DNA of 64,000 bases from Erythrobacter sp. EC-HK427 (GCF_902498745.1 NZ_LR701479.1:2132881-2196880), one strand, 5' to 3'. Shown: positions 15,796 through 24,365, counted from the stretch's first letter. Notes: a model not told the origin generated them from the sequence alone. Made by a program: numbers and translations.

Positions 15796-17205
15796 TTACA
15801 ATCGTTGCAAAAGGCTTTCCGCAAACTCGGTCAGCGTATCATCGCGTGCGCCCATCACCACGACGCGGTCGCCGGGCCTCGCGTTCGCGACGATGAAATC
15901 GCCGCAGCCTTCGCGGGTGTTGATGTGCAGCGCTTTACCTCCGGCGGCGTGGATCAAGTCGATAATCCGCTCGCTGCCGACCGAGCGGTCTACCGTGCCG
16001 CCGAAATAGACCGGGTCGCACAGGATGGTGAGATCGGTCTCGTCCAGTTCCTGCGCGAATGTCTCGGCCAGTTCGTGGCCCATCTGGCGCAAGGGGCCGT
16101 ATCCATGCGGTTGGAAGAAGGCGATCACGCGGCCTTCGTGCATTTTGAGCGTCTTGAGCGTGGCGCGCGCCTTCTCAGGGTTGTGACCGAAATCGTCGAT
16201 TACCGTGACGCCGTTCGCGCTGGTGCCGATGATATCGAAGCGGCGGGCGAGGCCTTTGAAGTCTGCCAGCGCCGCCACAGCATCGGCTACCGGCACGCCA
16301 GCGGCATTCGCGGCGGCAATCGCGGCGAGCGCGTTGGACAGATTGTGCCGCCCCGGTATGGCGAGGCGCAGCGCGTGCTCGCTGCCATCGCGGCGATCCA
16401 GCACCAAGGCCGCTTGCTGGGTGGGGCCGTCGGCAATGCTGCCCGCGACAATGCCCAGCGCGGCGCAGCTATTGGTGATGCCGAAGGTGAGCGGTTCCTT
16501 CGCCCGCGCGACCAGCCGGAACGCCTCGACATCGTCGGCATTGACCACGCCGCGATCCGCCGTGCTGAGGAAATTGCCAAACAATTCGCGCAGTTCGTCC
16601 ATGCTCTTGTGATCGAGGCTGACATTGAGCAGCAGCGCGACCGTGGGGCGATAGAGCGCAATCGAGCCGTCGCTTTCGTCGACTTCGCTGACGAAAACCC
16701 CGCCATCGCCGACCACCGCGCTGGCATAGGGGCGGTCTTCGGAGACGAAGTTCTTCATCACTGCGCCGTTCATGATCGTCGGCTTGCGGCCGGTCGCTTC
16801 CATGATCCAGCCGAGCATGGCGGTGGTGGTCGATTTCCCACTCGTCCCGCCCACAGCGAGCGATTGTGGCGCGTCGTTGAACAGCCGTGCGAGTAATTCG
16901 GCGCGGGTCAGCCGCTCGCAGCCTAGCTCCTTGGCGCGGGCGATTTCGGGGACGGTATCCTCGATAGCGGCGGAGGCGATCAGGATCTGATCAGCGGAAG
17001 TCAGTCCGCTGCCGTCTTGCGGGAACAGCGAGTAACCCTGCGCCTGCAATGCGGCGAATTTCTCCGGCGTGCGGCCCTGGTCGTAGGAACGGTCAGACCC
17101 CGCCACCTCGCCGCCCAGACCCTTCACGATCTGCGCCAGCGGGAGCATTCCCGATCCGCCGATGCCGCAGAAGAAATAGGGTCGGGAGAGGTTTGCCGAT
17201 GTCAT
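15796..17205 (-). CDS. Mur ligase family protein (MurC/Mpl-like)
   Basis: 469 residues from the ATG at 17205 (MTSANLSRPYFFCGIGGSGML), which begins at the first family motif. It has the three Mur-ligase domains: an N-terminal UDP-binding Rossmann fold (CGIGGSGM, GSDRSYDQG), the ATP domain with P-loop AVGGTSGKSTTTAMLG, FVSEVDESDGSI and LNVSLDHKSMDE, and a C-terminal domain with RFDIIGTSANGVTVIDDFGHNP. These enzymes attach an amino acid or peptide to UDP-MurNAc. It differs from classic MurC, and its divergent neighbour is an LD-carboxypeptidase, so a murein-recycling (Mpl-like) role is a plausible inference. It would act in the cytoplasm. Confidence 0.82.
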   Translation of the reverse strand: MTSANLSRPYFFCGIGGSGMLPLAQIVKGLGGEVAGSDRSYDQGRTPEKFAALQAQGYSLFPQDGSGLTSADQILIASAAIEDTVPEIARAKELGCERLTRAELLARLFNDAPQSLAVGGTSGKSTTTAMLGWIMEATGRKPTIMNGAVMKNFVSEDRPYASAVVGDGGVFVSEVDESDGSIALYRPTVALLLNVSLDHKSMDELRELFGNFLSTADRGVVNADDVEAFRLVARAKEPLTFGITNSCAALGIVAGSIADGPTQQAALVLDRRDGSEHALRLAIPGRHNLSNALAAIAAANAAGVPVADAVAALADFKGLARRFDIIGTSANGVTVIDDFGHNPEKARATLKTLKMHEGRVIAFFQPHGYGPLRQMGHELAETFAQELDETDLTILCDPVYFGGTVDRSVGSERIIDLIHAAGGKALHINTREGCGDFIVANARPGDRVVVMGARDDTLTEFAESLLQRL

Positions 17206-17235
17206 GCGCGAGGCACTAACGCGCCTCCTCCACTT

Positions 17236-17308
17236 CGTCACCCCCGCGCAGGCGGGGGGCCAGCTTTTTTCGTTCACAAGCTGGATTCCCGCCTTCGCGG
17301 GAATGACG
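17236..17308. repeat. Inverted REP doublet in the mur ligase-ldcA gap
   Basis: CGTCACCCCCGCGCAGGCGG at 17236 and onward is mirrored by a unit ending in GCGGGAATGACG at 17308. Each arm holds its own small hairpin (CCCGCNNNGGCGGG) followed by CCAGCTT, and the two arms face each other. This CGTCAT-CCCGC type is a common dispersed repeat of proteobacteria. Confidence 0.75.
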
Positions 17309-17328
17309 AATGCTCATATACCGCCCCG

Positions 17329-18135
17329 ATGACACGCATTACCTGCCTCTGCCCCGGCAAGCCCATCCTGCGCGACCGTGCCGAAGCGGTATTGGCGCTG
17401 GCCAAGGCGGAATTTCCCGACGTCGCGCTGACCTTTCACCCGCAATGCTTCAGCGAACACGGCCATTTCGCTGGCGACGATGCAACGCGCCGCAACGCCT
17501 TTGTCGAAGCGGCGAATGATCCTGCTGTCGATGCCATCTGGTTCGGCATGGGCGGATACGGCTCCAACCGCATCGCCGCCGATGCCTTGCCCTTGCTGAC
17601 CGGGGCGGCGCAGGAGAAGACCTATCTCGGCTATTCGGACACCGGCTATCTGCTCGCCATGCTGTACAAGCACGGTATCGGAAAGCCCGTCCACGGGCCG
17701 CTGGCAGGCGATATCAAGCGCGAGGGCGGCGCGGATGCAGTGCGGCGGGCGCTGTTGTATCTGTCAGGCGCAGCGGTTCCGCTGGAGGCTGGGCTGGATG
17801 GCACGCCCACCGTCGCCTTCAACCTGATCACGCTCGCCACGCTGGTGGGTGGCGATCTGATGCCCGATCTTTCGGGCCATGTCGTGCTGGTGGAGGAAGT
17901 GGCGGAGCATCTCTATGCCGTTGACCGGCTGATGTTCCATGTCACCTCCAATCTGCGTGATATTGCCGGACTGCGCCTTGGCCGTATCTCCGCTGTGCCC
18001 GAGAACGACCGGCCCTTTGGCATGAGCGAAGAGGAAATCGCGCGCTTCTGGTGCGCCAAGCATGGCATACCCTATTTGGGCCGCGCCAATATCGGGCACG
18101 ATGCGCAAAACGCCATTGTGCCGTTCGGCGCTTGA
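17329..18135 (+). CDS. LD-carboxypeptidase (peptidase family S66, LdcA-like)
   Basis: 268 residues from ATG 17329 (MTRITCLCPGKPI). S66 enzymes cut the terminal D-Ala from murein tetrapeptides during recycling. The active-site Ser lies in IWFGMGGYGSNRI; YLGYSDTGYL and VHGPL follow as in the family; the C-terminal region LRLGRISAVPEND and GIPYLGRANIGHDAQNAIVPFG carries the catalytic His. There is no signal peptide, in line with cytoplasmic recycling. It is divergent from the Mur ligase gene across a REP doublet and is followed by fabD after 46 bases. Confidence 0.87.
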   Translation: MTRITCLCPGKPILRDRAEAVLALAKAEFPDVALTFHPQCFSEHGHFAGDDATRRNAFVEAANDPAVDAIWFGMGGYGSNRIAADALPLLTGAAQEKTYLGYSDTGYLLAMLYKHGIGKPVHGPLAGDIKREGGADAVRRALLYLSGAAVPLEAGLDGTPTVAFNLITLATLVGGDLMPDLSGHVVLVEEVAEHLYAVDRLMFHVTSNLRDIAGLRLGRISAVPENDRPFGMSEEEIARFWCAKHGIPYLGRANIGHDAQNAIVPFGA

Positions 18136-18181
18136 TTCGATCGCGCTCCACCCTCTATCCGGCCGCGCAAAGGAGACAGAC

Positions 18182-19114
18182 ATGATCGCTTTCGTTTTTC
18201 CGGGTCAGGGCAGCCAGAAGGTCGGCATGGGCGCAGAGCTTGCCGAAGCCAGCAGCGCCGCGCGCGAGGTTTTCGCCGAGGTTGACGATGCGCTGAACCA
18301 GAAGCTGTTCGCTCTGATGCGCGAAGGGCCGGAAAGCGAATTGACGCTCACCGCCAATGCGCAGCCCGCGATTATGGCGAATGCTATCGCTGTGGCGCGG
18401 GTGCTTGAGGCTGGCGGAGTGTCGCTTTCCGAGAAGGGCGAAGCGGTTGCGGGCCATTCGCTGGGTGAGTACTCGGCGCTGGCAGCCGTGGGCGCATTTT
18501 CGTTGGCAGACACCGCAAGGCTGCTGCGCATTCGCGGCAACGCCATGCAGGAAGCCGTGCCTATCGGTGTCGGCGGAATGTGTGCACTGCTGGGAGCAGA
18601 CCTCGACAAAGCGCAGGCCTTGGCTGATGCCGCTGCGCAAGGCGATGTGTGCGAAGTCGCCAATGACAACGACCCCGGGCAGGTCGTCCTTTCGGGGCAC
18701 CTCTCCGCCATTGACCGCGCGCTCGAGCTGGCAAAGGCGCATGATATCAAGCGCGCGATCAAGTTGCCGGTTTCCGCACCGTTCCATTGTTCGCTGATGG
18801 AGCCCGCGGCGCAGCGGATGGAGGCAGCGCTTGCCGAAACCCCGCCGCAGGCCTTCCGGCTGCCGGTCTACGCCAATGTCACCGCCGCGCCGGTGACCGA
18901 TGCGGCTGAAGCGCGTTCATTGCTGGTGCAGCAGATTACCGGCAGGGTTCGCTGGCGTGAAAGCGTCCTTGCCATGCACGCGGCGGGCATTCATCATTTC
19001 GTTGAATTGGGCGGCAAGGTGCTCGGCCCGATGATTCGCAAGATTGCCCCCGATGCGGTGACGACCAGCCTGGTTAGCATGGATGATATCGAGGCTTTCG
19101 CCAAGGAACTGTAG
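18182..19114 (+). CDS. fabD: Malonyl-CoA:ACP transacylase
   Basis: 310 residues. Loads malonyl groups onto acyl carrier protein for type II fatty acid synthesis. MIAFVFPGQGSQKVGMG opens the protein; the nucleophile Ser93 lies in GHSLGEYSAL, and His202 in SAPFHCSLM completes the pair. GGKVLGPMIRKI is near the end. The ATG at 18182 has GGAG six bases upstream. fabG, its usual neighbour, lies 3.9 kb further on. Confidence 0.97.
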   Translation: MIAFVFPGQGSQKVGMGAELAEASSAAREVFAEVDDALNQKLFALMREGPESELTLTANAQPAIMANAIAVARVLEAGGVSLSEKGEAVAGHSLGEYSALAAVGAFSLADTARLLRIRGNAMQEAVPIGVGGMCALLGADLDKAQALADAAAQGDVCEVANDNDPGQVVLSGHLSAIDRALELAKAHDIKRAIKLPVSAPFHCSLMEPAAQRMEAALAETPPQAFRLPVYANVTAAPVTDAAEARSLLVQQITGRVRWRESVLAMHAAGIHHFVELGGKVLGPMIRKIAPDAVTTSLVSMDDIEAFAKEL

Positions 19115-19145
19115 GGCCATTACGGCCACAACAAAGGATTATTGC

Positions 19146-19736
19146 ATGGGTCGCATTTCAACATTCGCCGCCGTCGCCACGCTTGCCGCCGCTATGGTGA
19201 GCGCACCGGCTATGGCGCAGGATACGGGTATTACCTGCATCCAGAATAGCTACACGGCGGAGCAGATCGGCGCCATCGGCGATGCATCGCGGAACCTTGC
19301 CAATGGTTCGCAGCTGAACCAGTCGGCGCTCAACCAGATTGTGATGATCGCGGCACCGGCCATCCAGGCCTGTGCCACGCAATCGGGCTGGGACCAGCAG
19401 CAAGCGATGTATGCGACCTTTTACGAAATGGGCCGTGTGAGCGAGCAGGGTTTCCGTGCCTCCGGCCTGTTGACCCCGAACGAGCTTGCGCGGCTGGATG
19501 CAGGGCTCGCCGGGCCCGACAGCGCCGACGTGTGGGCGGCGGTGGAAAACACCGTGATGGCTAGCCTTGGCGGAACGGTCCAAGTGTCCAACATGGACGC
19601 GCTGACTATGGGTGCGTTCATCACCGGCCTTGGCCTTGATGTCGGCTCTGCGGGTACCGACACGCCCGAACTGGTGGGCATGCTGCTCGGCTTTATGGGC
19701 CTGCAACGCATCGGCTCGCGCGAATTTGCCAATTGA
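19146..19736 (+). CDS. Secreted protein of unknown function (paralogue 1)
   Basis: 196 residues. A signal peptide MGRISTFAAVATLAAAMVSAPAMAQ is followed by a helical domain with two cysteines (GITCIQNSYT, IQACATQSGW), probably a disulfide in the periplasm. The domain shows the series YTAEQI ... AIQACATQSGWDQQQAMYATFYEMGRVSEQGFRASGLLTPNELARLDAGL. The following gene repeats this pattern in the same order. No known family is recognised. It starts 31 bases after fabD. Confidence 0.78.
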   Translation: MGRISTFAAVATLAAAMVSAPAMAQDTGITCIQNSYTAEQIGAIGDASRNLANGSQLNQSALNQIVMIAAPAIQACATQSGWDQQQAMYATFYEMGRVSEQGFRASGLLTPNELARLDAGLAGPDSADVWAAVENTVMASLGGTVQVSNMDALTMGAFITGLGLDVGSAGTDTPELVGMLLGFMGLQRIGSREFAN

Positions 19737-19770
19737 TCACAACCCAAAGATTTCAAAGCGAGGATACCAC

Positions 19771-20391
19771 ATGAAGCGCTTTTCGACTGTTACCGCCATT
19801 GCCATCGCAACTGCCGCGCTGGGATTGAGCGCACCTGCCGCTGCGCAGGATCAAGGGCTCGCCTGTATCGAGAGCCAGTACACGCAGGAGCAACGTGACC
19901 AGGTCGCCGCGCTCGGGGCGGAAATGGACGGCGGCATGGCCTTCTTCCAGCCAGTCATCGGCCAGCTGGCAGGCGCGATCACGCCCGCCATTGGTGCCTG
20001 TGTGCAAAGCGAAGGCTGGACGCAGGAGCAGACCCAGTTCGCCACGATTGCCGAGATGGGCCGTCAGGGCGCAGCAGCGCTGCGGGCGCATGGTACGTTG
20101 ACCGCAGACGAACTCGCCCGGTTTGACGCGGCGCTTGCCGATCCGGCCAATGCCGATGTGATGCCCGCCGTGATGCGGCTGGTGGGCGCAGGCATGGGCG
20201 GCAGCGGGGAGCCTTCCGCCGATGATGGCGAGAAGTTGGGCCAGTTTGTCAGCAATGCCCAGCTCGAGATCGGCAATGCGGGCACGAATACCGGCGAACT
20301 GTCAACGATGCTGCTGATCTTTATCGCGCTGCAGAACATGGGCGAAATGCAGTTTGCTGCCATGGCGGCAAGTGCGGAAGCCGCAGAGTAA
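19771..20391 (+). CDS. Secreted protein of unknown function (paralogue 2)
   Basis: 206 residues. Signal peptide MKRFSTVTAIAIATAALGLSAPAAAQ, then GLACIESQYTQEQ, IGACVQSEGWTQEQTQFATIAEMGRQGAAALRAHGTLTADELARFDAALADP, clearly the same fold and cysteine pair as the gene just upstream (same spacing of the two Cys and the ELARxDA motif). It ends in an Ala/Glu-rich tail. A tandem duplication; function unknown. The AGGA at 19760-19763 supports the ATG at 19771. Confidence 0.78.
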   Translation: MKRFSTVTAIAIATAALGLSAPAAAQDQGLACIESQYTQEQRDQVAALGAEMDGGMAFFQPVIGQLAGAITPAIGACVQSEGWTQEQTQFATIAEMGRQGAAALRAHGTLTADELARFDAALADPANADVMPAVMRLVGAGMGGSGEPSADDGEKLGQFVSNAQLEIGNAGTNTGELSTMLLIFIALQNMGEMQFAAMAASAEAAE

Positions 20392-20437
20392 GGCTTAGCG
20401 GGAGGCATACAGCACCCGTTCAGCGTGTCTCCCGCTC

Positions 20438-20456
20438 AATGTAATTGTATTACATT
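20438..20456. promoter_or_regulatory. Perfect palindrome, candidate operator before the beta-propeller gene
   Basis: AATGTAATTGTATTACATT: two perfect 8-base arms with a 3-base spacer, AT-only apart from one G/C per arm, in an otherwise GC-rich region. It ends one base before GGGAGG, the likely ribosome site of the gene starting at 20472. The shape suits a dimeric repressor site; an RNA hairpin of mostly A-U pairs is the weaker alternative. Confidence 0.6.
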
Positions 20457-20471
20457 TGGGAGGGGCGTGAG

Positions 20472-22442
20472 ATGAAGACTGGTATCCGCTATGCAATGGC
20501 GGCGGTGGTGAGCACCGCCGCCATTTCCTTTGCGCTGGTGCAGGGGCCGCAAGTCTCGGCACAGAGGGCGCAGGATGATCCCGAGGGGTTGTATTCCTTC
20601 GAAAGCGAGGAAGCGTTCGAAGCCTTTTCCGAGCGGATGCGCGCGCTGGGTGGCGGAGGCTCAGGCAATGGTATCGAATACGGGTACGCTGAAGAGACCA
20701 GCGATATCGTGGTGACAGCCCAAGCCGCCCCGCCACCGCCGCCGCCCTCCGTGGCGGCTCCGGGACAGCAATATGCCGTTGTGGATGCGATTACTGCTGA
20801 GGACATTGGTGGAACTCCGGGCGAGCAAATCACCAACACGCAGGAAGCGGGCGTCGATGAAGGCGCGATCGTCAAGGATGCGGGCGATTTCCTCGTCATC
20901 CTGCGGCGCGGGCGGATCTTTACCGTGCGCCATGGCGGCGATGCGCTGGAGCCGGTCGATGCCATCAACGCCTTCCCGCCCGATGCGCGCAATCCCGGCG
21001 ATACGTGGTATGACGAAATGCTGGTGCGCGGCGATCAGGTGATCGTGGTCGGCTATTCCTACGGCGATTTCGGCACCGAGATTAACCGCTTCCGCCTGGG
21101 CCGCGATGGCAGCCTGACCTATCGTGACACGCATTATCTGCGCAGCGGCGACTATTACTCGTCGAGCAATTACGCGAGCCGGATGATCGGCGACGAGCTG
21201 ATCTTCTACGCGCCCGTGTACATGAACTGGAGCAATTGGCGCTCCACCATGCCTGCGCTGCGGCGCGGCGGCGCGAACGGCGAAGTGGTCGATCTGGTCG
21301 ATCCGGAGGACATTTACGTCACCGCCCCCGCGCGGCGCGGCAAGAGCCCGCTCCCCATCGCCCACGCGGTCACCCGCTGCGATCTGGCGGCAGCCGAACT
21401 CGACTGCGAAGCGACGGCGGTGCTGGGCAGCTGGAGCCGGTCTTTCTATGTCAGCCAGCGCGCTGTCTATCTCTGGACCAGCGGATTGGGCACGGATGGC
21501 AATGGAAGCGATGGCCAGCTTTACCGGATGCCGCTCGATGGCTCGCGCCCCGGTGCCGTGCCGGTGGAAGGCGCGCCAATCGACCAGTTCTCCTTCACCG
21601 AGGATGCCGCCGACAATGTGTTGCGCGTCGTGCTGCGTGCAGATGGGCAGGGCGATGCCATGTGGGGCAGCGAGTTCAGCGAGGATGATCTTGGCCTGCT
21701 GACCGTGCCGCTCGGCGCGTTTACCGATGGTTCGGAACGCATCCCGCAGCAGGCGATGCGCGAATTGCCGGATGTCGAGGGGTGGCGCCTGCAGAACCGC
21801 TTTGCGGGTGATTACCTGCTTTATTCGGCATCCGATTATGGCGACGAGAACGCCGCGCGTTTCCTCTATGCTGCTCCCGTCGATGGCCGCCCGGCGCAGC
21901 GTGTGGAGCTGGAACACGGCGTAACCCGCTTCGATCTGATGGGCAGCGACGCGGTGGCGATCGGGCCGGGCAGCGGGAATGCGCTGGGCTTTTCCGCGCT
22001 GTCGCTCGGGCGGGAGGTGACGGTGGAGGACATCTATATGCTCCCCGCCGCGAGCGAGGGCGAAGTGCGCTCACAAGCCTTCTTCTATCGCGCTGACCGG
22101 GATTCGGCGGACGGCCTTTCGGGTACGCTCGGCCTGCCGGTGACGCGCGAGCGGCGCAGCCGGGGCGGCGAGTTCCTCGGCAATGCGTCGGCCATCTTCT
22201 TCCTGCGCCGCGACAACCGCATCTTTTCGACCGGCGGGCAGCTGAACAGCCGTGCGAAGGGCGACACCGATGACGGCTGCATCGCCTCCTGCGTCGACTG
22301 GTACGGCAATGCCCGCCCGATCTTCCTGGGCGAACGCATCTTCGCGCTGATGGGCTATGAGCTTGTCGAAGGGACATGGGATGGGGAACGGATAACCGAA
22401 CGCCGCCGGACGAACTTCACTCCTCGGGAAGGGGAGGACTAG
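20472..22442 (+). CDS. Exported beta-propeller domain protein (PF09826 type)
   Basis: 656 residues. An N-terminal signal or anchor MKTGIRYAMAAVVSTAAISFALVQG is followed by a low-complexity linker with a Pro run (about residue 90). The motif ITNTQEAGVDEGAIVKDAGDFLVILRRGRIF is the signature opening of the C-terminal-propeller family PF09826, whose usual form is NxQxxGVDExDIVK. Later blades are spread over the rest, with a CIASC pair near the end. The role is unknown; envelope location is inferred from the signal. A perfect palindrome lies just upstream. Confidence 0.82.
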   Translation: MKTGIRYAMAAVVSTAAISFALVQGPQVSAQRAQDDPEGLYSFESEEAFEAFSERMRALGGGGSGNGIEYGYAEETSDIVVTAQAAPPPPPPSVAAPGQQYAVVDAITAEDIGGTPGEQITNTQEAGVDEGAIVKDAGDFLVILRRGRIFTVRHGGDALEPVDAINAFPPDARNPGDTWYDEMLVRGDQVIVVGYSYGDFGTEINRFRLGRDGSLTYRDTHYLRSGDYYSSSNYASRMIGDELIFYAPVYMNWSNWRSTMPALRRGGANGEVVDLVDPEDIYVTAPARRGKSPLPIAHAVTRCDLAAAELDCEATAVLGSWSRSFYVSQRAVYLWTSGLGTDGNGSDGQLYRMPLDGSRPGAVPVEGAPIDQFSFTEDAADNVLRVVLRADGQGDAMWGSEFSEDDLGLLTVPLGAFTDGSERIPQQAMRELPDVEGWRLQNRFAGDYLLYSASDYGDENAARFLYAAPVDGRPAQRVELEHGVTRFDLMGSDAVAIGPGSGNALGFSALSLGREVTVEDIYMLPAASEGEVRSQAFFYRADRDSADGLSGTLGLPVTRERRSRGGEFLGNASAIFFLRRDNRIFSTGGQLNSRAKGDTDDGCIASCVDWYGNARPIFLGERIFALMGYELVEGTWDGERITERRRTNFTPREGED

Positions 22443-22457
22443 GCGTTACAGTTATTG

Positions 22458-22946
22458 CGCTCACAGAGGCACAGGGGCACAGAGAAGTTTGCGCTCGCAG
22501 AGGCGCGGAGGCGCAGAGAGGGCTATGCGGCAAATTGACGACTTAAGCGGAATTGTTGTCGATCATGCGGTCCGGATTCACAAAGGTCTTGGCCCTGGCC
22601 TACTGGAGAGCGTCTATGAAACTGTGCTTTCTGCATCGCTTGCGCGCGACGGGTTGAAGATTGATCGGCAGAAGCCGATCGGCATCGACTTCGACGGTTT
22701 GCATTTCGAGGCAGCCTTTCGCGTGGATATCGTCGTCGAAGATCAACTGCTGATTGAAATCAAATCCGTTGAGAAGCTGTCGAACTTGCACGCCAAGCAG
22801 CTGCTCACCTATTTGCGTTTGACCAAACAGCCCGTAGGGCTGCTTCTCAATTTTTCTGGCGAAACTATGAAAGAAGGCATCCGCCGCGTGGTTAACAACC
22901 ATCGCCCGAACCGATAACCCTCTGCGCCTCCGCGCCTCTGCGAGCG
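22458..22946. mobile_element. Candidate small mobile unit: GxxExxY gene enclosed by 27-base inverted repeats
   Basis: Bases 22492-22518 (starting CGCTCGCAGAGGCGCGGAGG) are the exact reverse complement of 22920-22946, 27 of 27. A degenerate direct copy of the left repeat lies at 22458-22484. The only gene between the repeats is the GxxExxY gene (22525-22917), which leaves six bases on the left and two on the right. No transposase is present. The composition of the repeats links it to 8875-8949 and 34211-34252. Confidence 0.6.
22525..22917 (+). CDS. GxxExxY family protein (predicted PD-(D/E)XK nuclease fold)
   Basis: 130 residues. IHKGLGPGLLESVYETVLSASLARDGL contains the defining GxxExxY motif (GLLESVY). 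FRVDIVVEDQLLIEIKSVEKLSNLHAKQLLTYLRL contains D and ExK spaced as in PD-(D/E)XK nucleases; LLLNFSGETMKEGIRRVV closes the domain. Length is normal. The biological role is not established. The gene sits within perfect inverted repeats and splits a fatty-acid gene neighbourhood, so it looks like a mobile or selfish unit. Confidence 0.88.
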   Translation: MRQIDDLSGIVVDHAVRIHKGLGPGLLESVYETVLSASLARDGLKIDRQKPIGIDFDGLHFEAAFRVDIVVEDQLLIEIKSVEKLSNLHAKQLLTYLRLTKQPVGLLLNFSGETMKEGIRRVVNNHRPNR

Positions 22947-22969
22947 AAAAAACGAACGGAGACACACAA

Positions 22970-23734
22970 ATGTTCTCACTCACCGGAATGAATGCCCTTG
23001 TCACAGGCGCCAGTGGCGGGATTGGCTCTGCCATCAGCCGCGCGCTCGCGGCGCAGGGGGCGCGGATTGCGCTTTCGGGTTCGAACGGCGACAAGCTGCG
23101 CGCCTTCCGCGAAGAGCTCAACCGCGAATATGCGCATCACGACCATGATGGCCATGTCGAGATCACCTGCAATCTGGGCGATGCCACGCAGGTGGATGAG
23201 CTGGTGCCCGCAGCCGTCGATACACTGGGCGGGATCGACATCCTGGTGAACAATGCCGGCATCACCCGCGACAATCTCGCCATGCGGATGAAGGATGAAG
23301 AGTGGGATCAGGTGATCCGCATCAATCTGGAAGCCGCTTTCCGCCTGATGCGCGCCAGTGTCCGTCCGATGATGAAGGCCCGCTTCGGCCGGATTGTGAA
23401 CATCACCAGCGTTGTCGGCACCACCGGCAATCCGGGGCAGATGAACTACACGGCGGCAAAGGCTGGCCTTGTCGGAGCGTCCAAAAGCCTCGCGCAGGAA
23501 GTTGCCAGCCGCGGAATCACCGTCAACTGCGTTGCCCCCGGCTTCATCCGCTCGGCGATGACCGAAGTGTTGGATGACAAGCAGAAAGACACGATCAACG
23601 CCCGCATCCCGATGGGCCGCATGGGCGAGGGCGAGGATATCGGCGCAGCAGTCGCTTACCTCGCCAGCCGCGAGGCAGGATATGTCACCGGACAGACGCT
23701 GCACGTGAATGGCGGCATGGCGATGATTTCGTGA
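22970..23734 (+). CDS. fabG: 3-oxoacyl-ACP reductase
   Basis: 254 residues, classical SDR. NALVTGASGGIGSAISRAL is the NADPH motif; DILVNNAGITRDN, the Ser in VNITSVVGTTGNPGQ and the YxxxK in MNYTAAKAGLVG are all present. CVAPGFIRSAMTE and GYVTGQTLHVNGGMAMIS match FabG ends. It reduces beta-ketoacyl-ACP in fatty acid elongation. GGAG lies about ten bases before the ATG. It is separated from fabD by the secreted-protein and GxxExxY block. Confidence 0.95.
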   Translation: MFSLTGMNALVTGASGGIGSAISRALAAQGARIALSGSNGDKLRAFREELNREYAHHDHDGHVEITCNLGDATQVDELVPAAVDTLGGIDILVNNAGITRDNLAMRMKDEEWDQVIRINLEAAFRLMRASVRPMMKARFGRIVNITSVVGTTGNPGQMNYTAAKAGLVGASKSLAQEVASRGITVNCVAPGFIRSAMTEVLDDKQKDTINARIPMGRMGEGEDIGAAVAYLASREAGYVTGQTLHVNGGMAMIS

Positions 23735-23741
23735 GGTTTAG

Positions 23742-24365
23742 ATGGCGCGGCACGTTGTTCTTTTCGGAGATTCCATCTTTGATAATGCCGCATATATTGA
23801 CGGCGGGCCGGACGTGGCGGCGCAATTGCGCGAGGCGCTTGATCCTGAAGACCGGGTAACGCTCAAAGCCGTTGATGGCAGCATCTCTGAACAGGTCGAA
23901 GGGCATCTTGGCGATTGCCCTACGGACGCTACGCATATCGTGATATCGAGCGGCGGGAACGACATTCTCCACCATGCGGCGATGTTGGAGCAGCCATGTG
24001 GCAACATGGCGGCGGCCATGGATATGCTGTCCGAAGCGCAGTCAGTGTTTGCTCCTGCGCATCGCAGCTTGGTAGAAGCCGCAAAGGCATTCGCGGTGCC
24101 GACAGCTATCTGTACGATCTACGATGCCAATATGGGGCCGCACATTACGACCGCTATGGCAATCTTCAACGATGCTATCACGCGGAACATCCATCGGGCG
24201 GGACTTGATCTCATCGACCTGCGGATGATCTGCGACGAAGCATCGGACTACGCCAATCCGATTGAGCCATCGGTGACCGGAGGGGCCAAGATTGCATCGG
24301 CAATCGCCACTTACGTGAGTGAAGTTGAGGCGAAAGCTGCGCAGACGCGGGTTTTTGCGCGCTAG
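23742..24365 (+). CDS. SGNH/GDSL hydrolase family protein
   Basis: 207 residues. VVLFGDSIFDN carries the block-I Ser (GDS); THIVISSGGNDILHHA carries the block III GGND; a C-terminal D-x-x-H is less clear (LIDLRMICDEASDY, ending in IEPSVTGGAKIA), so the catalytic Asp/His may deviate from the typical DxxH. No signal peptide. Esterase or lipase activity is inferred. It begins 7 bases after fabG and is somewhat more AT-rich than its neighbours. Confidence 0.8.
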   Translation: MARHVVLFGDSIFDNAAYIDGGPDVAAQLREALDPEDRVTLKAVDGSISEQVEGHLGDCPTDATHIVISSGGNDILHHAAMLEQPCGNMAAAMDMLSEAQSVFAPAHRSLVEAAKAFAVPTAICTIYDANMGPHITTAMAIFNDAITRNIHRAGLDLIDLRMICDEASDYANPIEPSVTGGAKIASAIATYVSEVEAKAAQTRVFAR

